From the NCBI GenBank assembly GCA_023374025.1, contig SIJG01000069.1:371043-435042 (forward strand): DNA of 64,000 nt, given 5' to 3'. Below the pieces are notes generated by a model. It saw only the letters and a program-made list of their open reading frames with translations, was not told the DNA's origin and did not search any database. Of this stretch, positions 23,600 through 36,874 are shown piece by piece. Every line of letters begins with the position of its first letter. Position 1 is the first letter of the stretch. This stretch comes from Heterodera schachtii (lineage: Eukaryota; Nematoda; Chromadorea; Rhabditida; Heteroderidae). The position numbers and the translations under genes are program-made.

Positions 23600-25860
23600 G
23601 CAAAAAAATATGTTAAAACTTAAAAATCCAACTTAATATAAAATACATAAATATTATTTATATATTCTTATACAAGAAATAAGAATATAAAAAAATATGA
23701 TTACACATATTGCTAGCTATTTAAACCTAAATACCTTTTTTTGACGTAATACCATAGTCAAGACAACGCCTATTCATTACTCGGCAAATATATTAATTTT
23801 TAAATATATAAAATATAAAAGAATATTTTTAAGAAACATACTTGGTATTCAATTTTGAACATGCAGAATCTATGAAAAAACCTATATAAATTTGAATTGT
23901 ATATAATCCAACAAGAATATGTTTCGATAATTAAAAAGTGCAAAATAAATTATATTTACTGAAAAAAATGAATAAATTTTTCTTATTATACATTAAACTA
24001 AACTACTAATTAGAAATACAAAATTCAATACATTAAAATTTTGTAGTATGTCTTGATGAAAATAGCGAAGAGATCCGTCCATTCAATAAAAATATAATGA
24101 TTAAATATTCGTTTGCCAAAGGTTTAATTTTCATACATCCTGTCTTTTAATGACTGGCCTGGTCATGGATAAATCAAGATTTTTTAGAAAAGCAAAAACA
24201 AACTAATAAATCTATGCTTGATAAAATTGAAAAATAGCGTTTTCAACGAATATATAATTAAAATAAAGATAATTTTAAATTGGTAGAATATTTTGGTTTT
24301 TATAATAAATAAATGCAATATAACTAAATAAAAACTAAAAATCAATTGCCATATGTTTTTACCATAACCAAATAAACAAAATGAAAATAAATCACATTAA
24401 AAACAAATGAAAGTAAAAAATAAATACATGAAATGAAATTGTGATAATGTTAAATCGTTATTTCTTAATTAGAAATTTTATTTATCATTAATATTTGACC
24501 AAATCCAAACAAATTTATTTAAAAAATTTTAGAACAAATTGATTATTTCAAATAAGATACAATTTACAAAAAAAAAAATAAATTTTAATAAAAGTTATCT
24601 TAGGTTTTAAGTTAGCACCTCACATATTATTGTAAAACAATTAAAGCAAAATATTAGTTGATAAAAATAAAATATAACATGCCAAAATAATATATTTATG
24701 ACAAAAACCACATATATAAATAAGATAAATATAATTGAACCAAACATGGAATACGTTATTGATAAAAGAAAGTAGCTGGTCGAGTTGGAGAAAAGAAATT
24801 CCATTGGGAAAACTTTAAAGAAATAATCTAGAAGAAGTCTGAGCACTATGCAAAAATATATAACAGAAATAAATCATAAAAATGCTAAAAAGATCATAAA
24901 AGCTTAAAAACAAAATTTTTTTATAAATTATTACAAATAATAATCGAACAAAATGAAATACAAATTAAAATAAGCGAATTTAAAAATCAAAATGCTTATT
25001 TAAGATTAATATTAAAATCCAAGTAATTTTTTTTAAATATAACTGACAAAATAAATTTTTCGTACACAATTTTCTAATTAAATTAGGGTTAAATATTAAA
25101 TTTTATTTAAATATTTTGAAATATAAAAAATACTATAAAAGAAAGAGATTTGACTATGAAAACGCCGATACAAAATTGAGAGAATTGTTAAGAAAGCAGG
25201 AGAAGTAATTTTCATAATTTGACCGATTAGAAAAAACAAAAAAACTAAAAACAAAATGAAATATTATTATATTTGATCAAATATAGTTACGACCACCTGA
25301 AAATTTTAATGCATTACGTACTCCGACTGCAAACCATGAGAAAAAAACAAATATGAATAAACATTTGAAGAATTATAACAAGCCTTTATTTAAGAAATTA
25401 ATATACTATAAAAATATACAACCGTTCTTATAAAATAAGAAAATAACTTAAAATTTCAATTAAAACCCAAAATAACTAATCTATTTACAAAATAAATCAA
25501 AAAAAAAATAAAATAAAATTTAAATGTCCGAAATTTCCTTTGTTAGCTGAGACACAAGCATCCAGCGCTTCCGAAAATAGGCAATAAGGTCGCAACCAAT
25601 TTATGCTGTTTTTTACCATGCCTATTTTATCATAAAAACTATTTTTTTACTCATCAAAAATAAATTTTACCTTACAAAAAAACTGCGAGATTATTAGAGT
25701 CAAATTTTGGACGTAAATTTTTCTCATAATAAAGGCATATAAATATTCTAAATAGCATATTTATTGAAAAATTTTATTTAAAAAGTATTATAAAAATTTT
25801 TGACAGAAAATTATTCATAATTTCGCATAAAATGGATTAAATTTTATAATCTTGATATTT
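23600..25860. other. AT-rich stretch, nothing identified
   Basis: A minus-strand frame at 24607-24846 is Phe/Ile/Tyr-rich as expected from A-rich DNA and has no other support. Confidence 0.55.
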
Positions 25861-25863
25861 TTC

Positions 25864-26047
25864 GATAGCCCTAAGGGTTTTCTACTATCCTGCAAAATTT
25901 TTTTTTAAATTCTTTAATTTAAAAAAAGTTATGACTTGACAAGCTCAAAAAACCAAGTTTTTTGAACATTTTTATTCGTAACTTTCTTGAAACTCAACCA
26001 AACTTTTTGAACATTTTGTAGGCTAATAGAAAACACTTAGGGCTATC
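25864..26047. repeat. 184-bp foldback repeat
   Basis: The left arm GATAGCCCTAAGGGTTTTC continues through TATCCTGCAAAATTT; the right arm is its complement through CACTTAGGGCTATC. The phrase AGCCTGCAAAATT also appears at 57.4 kb and inverted at 23.38 kb, so this is a small family. Confidence 0.7.
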
Positions 26048-26049
26048 TA

Positions 26050-29000
26050 TTGCTATTAAGAATTAAAATTTAGATGTTTTTGAGCAAAGTTATATCAAAA
26101 AGTATTTTCGTTTGATGGTTTTTTTAATAACGTCTATTATGATGGTTTTACTAACGTCATAGCACCGAATAATTTAGTCTGATTGGGAACAATTAAATCT
26201 CAAATTTTTATGAATTATTAATCGAAATACGAAATAATGAAACTATTGATTAAAGTAGTCTGCAAAACCACTACTCGTTTCTAATAATCAGTCTGAATTG
26301 TTTAAAAAACGTGAAGCAAATAAAGTTGAATAAATTTGTCGATTTTTTGAACGAAACAAAAACCCACCGTTACAAATGCATAATAAAATCTCTTATCCTT
26401 AGATGGTTTTCAGCGAGAATAATTGGGTACTATAAAAGGTCTCAAATTTAATTCAAAGAGATAATTACAAATAAAAAATTAGCAATATGTATATATTTAC
26501 ATAATCTATACCCCATATAAACTTTTTAAATTTAAATCTATTAAAAAATCTGACAAATAAAATAAATTATTTTTTTAGTATCAAATTAAAATAAAACTAT
26601 ATTAGTTAGGCAATAAAAAATAAATATTTTTGTGATTGGATGTCATAAAACAATAAAATACGCAAAATAATGCATTTTTTTAGTAACAAAAGTAAGATAT
26701 AAAAATATCTAAATAAATAAAACAAATTAAAAAAACAAACAATTGTAAAATGATAGAAAAATCTTATAAAAAATTTAAACATTTCTTCATAAATCATTTA
26801 ACATGGTAATAATTAAACATAAAGAAAAAGCTAATATAAATTTGAAAAAATAATAAATGTTATTATTGACATTTTTATCGAAAATCCACAGTTTGCCGCA
26901 GTCAGATGTGCTCAGCTTGAGCTAACCAAAACACCGCCGAAAAGAATAACAAGTGCCAGGAAATTGTCCTGAAGAACAACAATTCGTAATAAACATGTTA
27001 AAAATCAAGTGTATAGATAGGATAAACTAAAATTTTAAATATTAATAAATTATATTAATATTAAATAATATATTGTCTAAACTAATAACAAAATAAAAAT
27101 TTTAATTTAAAAATTACTTTAAAAATTTTTACGTGTTGAAGATTATTATTGCAATAAATTTTTCACCTAAAAATACTAATACTATTACAAGTTGAAAAGA
27201 ATGATAAAACTTTACTTACATTATGACTTGGAGAAATTTATATAACTACGCTATGAAGATCAATACTCAATAACCAACATAAAAATGAAAAGCATTGCTT
27301 AAAGCATTTCTCAAAAAAAAGTTTAATAAAATCAATATTTTAAATGAAAATCAGATTTAAATAATAAAAATTCCTTAACTGTAATAAATAAAATCTTAAA
27401 TCTAGTTTTAATTTATAAAAATAAAAAAAATTAAATAAACAAAATGATTAAAACTTAAAAAAAAATTATTAAGCAAGCTATACGTGTAGCAATTGGAATT
27501 ACAATAAAATTGTCAAAATTAATTTTTTAATTAGTTTAAATAAAATAATTTGAGTAAAAAAAATTAAAAGTCTAATGAAGTAATAGTAAAATAGAAATTT
27601 CAATTAAATTTGTAATTGGTTTTTATTTTATTTGAAATGAAATTTAATTTAAAAGTCAAATAATAAAATTGTTATTTTTTTTGTCATAAAATTTATAATT
27701 GTTTGTTTTAACTGGATTCAAATGCCATGTCCCAAAAAGATTTCCGCCAAAAACCTGCCTTGTGTAGAACTTCTTCATTAAGTTCAGCTTCAAAGATGAT
27801 AAGCTGTAGATGCACAATACTTCACCGCTTCACTGCTAAAAATTAATAACAAATAATGATGATTCTCTATTGTAAAAATCAATGGGGAGAAGATTTCAGA
27901 GTAAAATGTTTTTAAATAAAAGAATTAATTAAATGAGAAAGAAAAAAGAAATTTAAAAATTGGCATAATAAACATAAAATGTTTGAAACCAATCGAATTT
28001 TCTTATGAGTCTAGTAATTTAGACTAAAATGGAAAATAATACCAGCAAATATAAATTAATACTGTTTTGGCGCGCATTTATTTCCTTTTGATTTTCATCT
28101 AATCAGATCAAGGAAGTCAAGCCAAAAACTAAATTCTAAATGTTTTTTCTGTTAGAAGAATTGAGCGACATAAGTTTAAGTTAATTAATATAATACTGCT
28201 AATTTTTGTTTTTACGAATTATGAAAAATATATTAAATCTCAAACTTAAAAAATTAAATAAAAGATAAAGAAATTTAATTGCTGTATAATTTCATCCACA
28301 GAAAAGGTTTATTAAATTAAATCTATAAACATATAAATATATATTTTCTTATTTTTGTATCATACGAAGTTAAGCGATTACATATATTTGCCTACTTAAA
28401 ATCGCCAAAACTCGTAAAAATTAATTCAAAAAATGTAAAGAAAATCGTGAAAAATGCAATAATTTTTCAAAAAATTACGAAAATCCATAAAAATCAGAAA
28501 AAATTCATAAAAGACTAAAAAAAAATGCAAAGAAATCTCTCTCCCCATTCCCAACATCAAAACAATCTTTTTCTTCTTTTCTCAATAGTGACCAATCCCA
28601 AGAGTATTGGTCCTTGAAATTGTTGTAGTTTAGTGAATAATATATAAACATATATATATATATATAATATTAGAAAAATGTTTAAAAAATAGTTCTAAAA
28701 CATTAATAAAAAATTTTACTATGTAAAAAGTTTTTAAATTTATTTCAATGAATATGAATGAAAGATATTTGAATTTTAAAAATATTAATGAGATAACATT
28801 TAAAATGTGAAAGTTATTTTATAAATAAAATGAAATTTCATCGATTTGTTAAAAATATATAAAAACATGAAAATGATTGACATTTTGTGTATTCGTCCCC
28901 AGCACAGGTGGATTGAAAGCAAATATTTTAATGAATATGAGTAAAACAATATTTAATTAAAAATTAAAAAAAAACAAAATATTAATGCAAAAAATATTCA

Positions 29001-30265
29001 TAATGTAAAAATTAATTTAAATTTGTATAGATTAAAGAAAAGCGGAATTGAATAATAAACTGAAAATTAGTATAGATAAAATAATTTGCACCAATCCACA
29101 AAAAGGGTGGTGCAGAATCAAATAAAAAACCTTTTGAAAATATATTTACAAATAAATGCAACTTTAAATTAAAGAAATATTTTTAATCTAATTGTTTACA
29201 AAAAAGCAAAAAATTTATTAATTAAGTTATTAAATTAAATGCTTATTTCAAAATAAACAAGAGAAAACAAATTGAAAACTCAAAATCCTGTAAATAAATT
29301 AAAATATTGAAAAAAATAATTTTTTTATTTATTTAAAATTTACATATAATAAGCATTATTATTGAATATTTTAAAGATTAGATTAATAAACTAATATAAT
29401 AAATAAAGTTAAATGTAATGTAGTTACATAATTATAATTTTGTTAAATATTAATATAAATTGGCCATATATGACCTGAAAAAAAATGTTTCAAAATTATT
29501 CGGCAAAAGGGCTTAATAAATACTAAGCTAAAAAAAATTGAAAAATGCTAATATATAAAAATAAATGTCAACAGCCTAAAACAAAAAATGGGGTGCAACC
29601 GAAAAATATAAAATATCAAAAATGCATTTATTTGACGTTTAATAATTTAAATGAGCAATTCTTATTGTAAAATAAATTATTGATTTGTTTTATAAATGCA
29701 TTAAATCGTCAGAATATTAAAAAATTAAAAAAAACCATGTTTTACATCTGGTAACGTTGAGCAGTATAATAAAGAAAATTTTGTGGTGGACTTTTTACGC
29801 AGGACAGGACACAGTGAACTTTTGCCAATTAATCAAAGCAAATATGATAAAGCAAAAAGAAATCAGAAAGAAGAAATAAGAAACAAGAATAAACAAAAAA
29901 GAGTCAAACTTCTATCCTAAAAAAGCTAATAAAAATATTTAGCTAATTTATTAAAGGTTATTAATTATAGCCAACACATTGATTTATTCACATGTGCAAA
30001 TTGTTTCAAACGCATTCAGATTTAATCATTTAACAAGTAAAAAGTAATTAAATAGAATATTAATAAAATGCAAAAGACTGAAGGAAAACTAGAAAAATTT
30101 TATATAACCAAAATAATTAAAAATAGTTTTGCTCTTGCTTCAAGAAAAGTAAATAGAATACTTGAACAAATAATAATATATTTAATTTATTATTTCAAAA
30201 CAAATTAAAAATAAAATATATATTATACTCGCAAGAATCCTACTGAATACCAATACGATGCTGCG
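26050..30265. other. AT-rich stretch, no gene seen
   Basis: Small GC-balanced patches at 26885-26990 and 27720-27840 are not open for more than about 30 codons. (AT)n occurs at 28646-28668. The end of the stretch (29885-30020) is shared with 33465-33590. Confidence 0.5.
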
Positions 30266-30269
30266 AGAA

Positions 30270-32580
30270 AATGATAATCGTCGAGTTTTACTCAGAAAAT
30301 AAATATTTAGCAATTACATAATATTGATACAAACGCGAATAAAAACATTGACATATTCCAGTGCAAAAAAGTTTATTTAATAAAAGAAATAATGAAAACC
30401 TATATTATTCAAAAAAGATTAAAATAGAGAACATTTTTGACGAAATAGTAGGAAAACATTACATATAATATATATATAATATATTTAATGTCGTTATATA
30501 ATTTTAAAAAATGTAAAATTATTTATTCAATAAAGGAACAAATCAACAATAAGGGATTCTATGTGGAAAATAAATATTTTAAAATATTGTTTCGGAAAAA
30601 CTTCCCTCAAATGAACTTTTAATCCCGTATATTCGCATTAGAAAGAAAAATATATTTTATTTTGTGTAAAATATGATCATAATTAAAGAGGTGCTATTAA
30701 AGTGAATTTTTTGTTTCCTAATTTTAAATATGCAAATGTTTTCATGCCGAAAAAGCTTTTGCGTTCAAGCACAGAGATAGTCGAGGAAAGAAAAATAAAT
30801 TCAACAAAATAAAGATTTCATAGTGTTTTAAAATACGTAATATCCAAAATTATAAAAAAGAATTAATGTTAAAAAGTCTAAAAATTATTCATTTGAAAAT
30901 AACAGTTAATTCTTTGTGTTCTTATCAAAAAAAGAAAGAATTTACTAGTTAATTGAAATAAAATAAATATTAATAATAATTAGGGATTCTTTTTTTAGGC
31001 ACAAAAAATCGCGAAATAGGCACCTAAAAAGGCAGAAAAAAATCGCAAAATAGGCACCAAATAGGCACAAAAATAGGCAAAAAAAGTTTTTTTATTAACG
31101 CTTTTTAGGTATTAAACAAGTAAAAATTAATTTAAAAAATATTTTGCTTATATTTCAATTGTTTTAAAGTTGTTTTCGATAAAAATAATTTTTTACCACA
31201 AAAATTTTTATGAAGAAAAAATAATTAATTTTTGAGGACGAATTTTTGTGAAATTTTTTTTCAATTCTTAGAGGTGTATTTCTGAAATTTTTTCAAGTCG
31301 ATTCTTAGGGGTGTATTTTTAATTTTTATTGCATTTTTGGTAAGGATTTTTCCAAAAATCCTGAAAAAAGCGCCAAAAATGGCGAAATAGGCACAAAAAT
31401 AGGCATTTAGGCATTAAGCACAAAAAGTCCAAAATAGGCAAAAATAGGCATTATAAAAGTCATCGTAGACACCCCAAACAAAGCGGAAAACGCTTTTTTC
31501 GTGCTTATCTGCGCGTATTACGTTCGCAAAAATTTTAGGCATTTGCCTAAAAAAAGAATCCCTAATAATAATACATAATACAAAAAATTTTATTTTATAA
31601 TAAATCTAATAACCATCTTTCGCGACATAAGAAAAGCAGTATGTTTGTTTTAACAACGAAGTGACGATTAGTTAAAAAATTTATTTTACTAAATATAAAT
31701 AATTTTTCTTACTTTGTTTAAATTTACATTGACGAAATGACGAAATATTATTTCCATTTAGGAAGAATTTTAAAAGAAATTCGGAGAATTAAAAAAAAAG
31801 ATTGCCACAGAAAGACAAACAAAAATTTCCTGCCCAAATCACTTGAATTAATTTTTTTTATAATTATCATTTATAAACATGGGTTTATTCCGCAGTTTTA
31901 ATAATATTAATGAGAATTTAAATAAATAATTAAAATTGTTTATATTGAAATATTTTATCATTTTAAGATATAATTAAAAATTACGTACCATAAACAAAAA
32001 ATTATAAATAAATAAATTAATCATTTTATGCTGAAAATTTTTTTTTTTAGTAAAAAGAACGAAGTGAAGATTATTAATATGGTGACTAAAAAAAATTATT
32101 TTAAAAAAGTACAAAATTCCTTTACATTCATTTAAAATTAACTTTAAAAAAAACATGATAAGCTGTAATTGTATGTGAAATATATATTAATTAAAAATCT
32201 TAACATTTGATAAAAGATGATAATTAGCCACTCACAAAAGTAATATATATATATTATCAAAAAATGAATATTAATTTTAAATCTTTTTCAAAAGTTGTAA
32301 TGAAACTCAAATTCAATTGGAAGAAAAGAGGAGAGAATTATTTTTTTATATATTGTAAAAATGTGTATAAGTAATTTTAAACTTAAATTTTTTATTCTTT
32401 CTTTTAAAATGAAAATTAATAAATATAATAAAAATATTAAGATTAAACATTTCAATCTTGATAATTTACATATTGAAAATATAAAAAAGAATACAGCAAT
32501 AGTATTTTAAATGAATAAAAACTGATTAAATTCAAATACGTTTATACAAAAAATAGATAATTTTTCAAATATATGAGAAC
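30270..32580. repeat. Long diverged repeat, copy B
   Basis: Partner of 1641-3545. It contains the hAT element 30981-31564, which copy A lacks, so the insertion came after the duplication. AACGAAGTGACGATTA recurs near 31661 and, as a variant, near 32058. Confidence 0.75.
30981..31564. mobile_element. hAT-type MITE, GGCAC-word subtype
   Basis: The ends are TAGGGATTCTTTTTTTAGGCA and its near-complement. ATAATAAT flanks both sides (30973-30980, 31565-31572). The word aaataggcac recurs through both arms (30995-31080 and 31380-31460) around the core TTCTTAGGGGTGTATTTTT at about 31301. It is inserted inside one copy of the long diverged repeat (30270-32580), so it is younger than that duplication. 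Confidence 0.92.
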
Positions 32581-33464
32581 AATTAATAAAAAAGCCGTTA
32601 ATAAATAATCAAGATTATTTATTTAATATTTTATTTTTCATCCCTTATTCGTGAATACATTATGCAAACTAATTTTTTTTAAAATTTTGTTTAATTGAAT
32701 TCGGCTGTATTTAAAAATTTGAATTTAAATAAATTTTCTAATTTAAAAAATTAAAAGTCTCTGTTATAACTGCTTTTGACTTAAATCAGAATGATCTGTT
32801 TGTCATAATTTTAAAAGGATAAATTTAATCGCGAATTATTCAACAAGACATTAATAAAAGCATTTTATTGAAACGTGCCCGTGGTTTGCGGGGCCGTCCA
32901 GCATGTATCTTGACGGTCGAAGAAGAAAAAAATCTAAAAATAAATTCATCGCAGCCTGGAAGCTTGAAAATTAATTTGAATATTCTAAATTAAAAATAAT
33001 AAATTAATTTTTATCTATATGAAATGCCATAAATATAAATTAGACATAAATTATTTTTTAGCTTATTAATGTATCTCTAAACACCATCATGCAATGATTA
33101 TAAGCAAATATATATTTAGTCATAATTGCATCCATATTAAAAGATAATGCAACAACAATTTAATAGTTTATAAGAAAGTATCGATAGCATTTTGCATAAT
33201 CATATGCATAATTACTTGTGCAAGATACAAGCTAAAACAAAATAAATTTTTAATCTATAAAAGAAAAAAAAGGAATAACTTTTAAATAATTTTTTTGCGT
33301 TAAGTGAGATATAACAAGAGAAAAGAAAGGGAATAGAAAAGTAAATAATAAAAATGATTTGTTTCAAATTTAAAAATATTAACACCAGATTAATCATTCT
33401 CAGAAATTGGACAATGGTAAATGCATTTCACATGGCAACCTAGAAATAATTTACGGCCCTGAAA

Positions 33465-33990
33465 ACAAGAATAAAACAAAGGTACCAAACTTTTATCCTT
33501 AAAAATCTATTAAAATATATATAGCTAATTTATTATAAGTTATTAACTATAGAACATTAATTTATTCCCATGTGCAGGAGGAAAATACGCAAATGTTTTT
33601 ATGCCTTATAATAAATCCAATAACCATGTTTTGCGACATAGAGAAACTACATAAAGAATATTTGTTCTCAACGATCTATATCACAAAATGTAAAATAAAA
33701 ATTCATTCTACTATTAAATTTATATGCAAATTAGAAAACAAATAAATGCTGAAACCGTATATTTGCTATAACAACGAAGTGACGATTATTTAAAAAATAT
33801 AAATTTCTCCTTACTTCTTTTAAATTTAAATTGATGAAATGACGATAAACTATTTATACACAAAAAAATATATATTGAGAATTAAAAAAAAGAGACCAAA
33901 GAAAGATTAATAAAAAATGGCTGCCCAAATCATTTGGATTAATTTTTTTATAATTATCATTTAAAAATATATAAAAATTACTTACCATTA
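33465..33990. repeat. Long diverged repeat, copy C, internally deleted
   Basis: It starts like 29885-30020 (AGCTAATTTATTA, CATGTGCA) and then jumps to the equivalents of 30730 and 31590-31870 (GCAAATGTTTTTATGCC, AACAACGAAGTGACGATTA, CTGCCCAAATCA). The internal part of copy B is missing. Confidence 0.65.
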
Positions 33991-34689
33991 AATAAAATAA
34001 TAAATAAATGAATAAATAATAAATAAATGAATAATGAACATTTTATGCTGAAAGATATTTTAGTCTTAAAAGATTCTCAGAAACACACTTAAACGAGGTA
34101 ATCAATTACCATGAAAAAAAATAATAAATTAAATAAAAGAAATAAATAACTAAAAACCTTTTATAAATTAAAGTAAAAATATAAAATGAAAGCTAAAGCA
34201 ATTATAAATTTTTATTACTTAGACAAAAAATTAAAATAATTCAACTCTTATATTCTTATTTGAATTGGAATGGAAAGGCGGATCCCACATAAACTACTAT
34301 TCATGAATAGGGTCGCTACTTTTAGCAATTTAATTATTTTTTGATAATTTAAATAGTTCAAGTCATATATAAAATAATTGTTAAAAAACATTAAAAATAA
34401 AATATTTTAAAGTTAAAATGAGAAAAGAAGAATTTAACTAATTATTAAACAAAAACCAAATCATAAAAAATATTACAACAAATAAAAATCATATTACGAA
34501 TAAGGAAAAAGAAAATAAAAACTAAAACTTACATAATAATGAATATGAAGAATTATATTATAAATACCTTTTTAATTTTTATAAGTTAAAATCACAACTA
34601 GTAGCACTTCTTATAATTTAAAAAAGAGTAAAGAAAAAAGTAATCTATATAAAACTATGATAAAATGCCAAAAATTGTCTATAAACTAA

Positions 34690-35060
34690 GAATTGACTTT
34701 GAAAAACCAAAACAAAGACTAACGAGCATTTTTTAGACAATTGCAAAAATATTGATTTTCCAAATTTATTATATGCTAAAACATAATTACATTTTTATAT
34801 AAATAATTTTTTTTTAATTTTATATAAAAAATTTCGGTTTTTAAGGGTGTATTTTTATTAAAATTTAAAAAATCGATCCTTAGGGATTACTTTTTTGCTT
34901 TTTTTGTATTTTTTTTTGTGAAATTTTTCAAAAATGACCCAAATATGGACTAAAAAAGCAAAATGGCTAAATATGCATTTATTCTTCAAAACCCCCAAAA
35001 TGTGCTTTTTTATGCACTAAAAACCTTAACCAAATCAAAAAAGCCCTTCTTCATAGCATA
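34690..35060. repeat. hAT-MITE remnant with ATATGCA words
   Basis: It contains the core variants TTTTTAAGGGTGTATTTTT and CGATCCTTAGGGATTAC, followed by aaatatggac, aaatatgcat and tatgcact words. No clean terminal repeat or target duplication is visible, so the copy is truncated. Confidence 0.45.
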
Positions 35061-36422
35061 AAGAAAAAGATAGTCTGTAAAAAGGATTATGATTTTAACG
35101 TTACCACAAAACAAAAAAATTGCAACTAACAAATAATAAAAATTATGTTTTCTCAATGATCGTTTAAAAATATTGATGTATCGTGAGTACAGTTTTTAAA
35201 ATTAAAATATTAAAATTTAATTTCTTAATAAAAGATAAGGCAAAAATTGAAGTTTAAAATTTTTTAACAATTTTATAATATAAAAGTAGGGTAGGCCATT
35301 AAAAAATTAAATCGGTTTAAAAAACACAAAGAAACAAATAAAAATTATTAAAAAATTAAATCCAAAATTATATTGCATTTTTTAAATGTTGCCATATACA
35401 CCAACAGCAAACCGATGGAGACTTCGCTTATAAATTTAAAAGGCTATATAATTAAAAAAGAAAAACAGATAGTCAACTTTTTTCATTCAATATCAACGTT
35501 TTTTTGTAAACCTATTGAAAATTCAAAAATAATAAGAAAAGTAGGATTAATATATAAAATTTAAAATACATTTATATTAAAACCAAAAATAATACTGCTA
35601 TTTAAAATGCAGAAAATATTTAAATTTAGCAAAATAAAGCATAAATTATTTGTTAACATCTTTGATCTATCAATTAAATGTTCAAAAGTAAAAAAAACAG
35701 TTCAAATAAAACATCAGCGAGGCTAATACCTATTTGAGCTAACAATATCTTGTAAATTATAATACAACATAAATTATTGCAAATTTATAAAGTGATAAAC
35801 AAACTAAATAAAACAATTTTTATCTGCCACCATTTTAATTGATGAACCAACTAAAAAAGTTAGTCGGTAAAAAGGAGAAATTGTTAATGTTTTCTATGAT
35901 AAATGAAATAAATTTACAATAGCATTTAAATTGTAATATCTTAGGCAGTCATATAAAATAATCTTTTTTAATAAAGATCTTCACCGTGACGAAAAAAACG
36001 CGATTCTGCAACCTGAAATTAAAAATAATTGCAAAATTAAAATAGATTTTAATCAAAAAAAGCGTAGTTCCTGCAGACTTTATAATATAATAGAACTATA
36101 GGATATATTTCGTTATTCTCTATTTTTAAATCAAGTTTTAAGAAATTATACAATCTATATTACTTTAAAAAAGGAAACTATTTAATAATATAATTTTAAC
36201 AAAAGATTAGAGAAATAAATATATATTTATAAAATAATATATAACAAAAAACTAATGATAACTTATGAATTTTGCCTTCATTCAAATAAGTATAATAAGA
36301 AGCTGAGAGAAAGTACTCTCGAATTTACAACTCTATTAAATTGCAAATAATAAATAAACTAAAAATTATTAATAATAAAAAAAGATTTTATTTTAATAAA
36401 TCGAGAACTGGCTCGATGTAAC
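35061..36422. other. AT-rich left flank of the retrotransposon
   Basis: No gene or repeat end identified; the insertion did not interrupt any recognisable feature. Confidence 0.55.
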
Positions 36423-36426
36423 AAAT
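36423..36426. repeat. Target-site duplication, left copy (AAAT)
   Basis: AAAT immediately precedes the 5' LTR, and the same four bases follow the 3' LTR at 46351-46354. Extending to five bases breaks the match, so the duplication is 4 bp. Confidence 0.85.
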
Positions 36427-36859
36427 TGTAACATATTCTAATTATCACCCATGAGCGAAGACGAACCCTTCACACATTTCCCTTTTTGGCCAATCGATGT
36501 TATTCATCTTTTCCACATTCCCCCGTTCACCATTTCATTCACTATTTCACTTTTCTCTAACTCTCACAAATCCTCGCAATTCCCCGCCCCTTTTCCGTTC
36601 AATTGTTTCCCCCACCAATCAGTCAGTCGAGTCGGAGGAGATGAGAGTCGGACGTCGGAGCGATCAAAGACAAATTAATTATTTATTAATCATTTATTTA
36701 TTCGCGCATTTAATCCGACATAATAAAAGAGCCATACGAACGATTGGACCCTTTGGACTTCTTGGGGATCAGGGCCCGATTCCTAAGATTAAGACCTTTC
36801 AGTCCTGGGACAATCCGTCTCCTCCCATCCCGCTCTGGCATGGATCCTCACGTCTTACT
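36427..36859 (+). repeat. 5' LTR (433 bp)
   Basis: It begins TGTAAC and ends CTTACT, an imperfect short terminal inversion. It matches 45918-46350 base for base except at five positions: 36547-36549 (TCA against AGT), 36574 and 36580. It contains a CT/TC-rich 5' part, a GAGTCGGAGGAGATGAGAG purine stretch, an AT-rich TTATTTATTAATC segment that may serve as a TATA-like promoter region, and a polyadenylation-type AATAAA at 36722-36727. A 75-codon open frame starting at 36451 repeats in the other LTR; I treat it as incidental. Confidence 0.95.
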
Positions 36860-36874
36860 GGTAGCACCGGATGG
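36859..36874 (+). promoter_or_regulatory. Primer-binding site, tRNA-iMet type
   Basis: The sequence TGGTAGCACCGGATGG begins on the last base of the 5' LTR. The complement of the 3' end of metazoan initiator tRNA-Met, as I recall it, reads TGGTAGCAGAGGATGG, so 14 of 16 positions agree. Further similarity to the T-loop complement (GGTTCGA against GGTTTCGA) follows. The two differences fall in the acceptor stem and could be species-specific. The assignment rests on remembered tRNA sequence. Confidence 0.7.
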
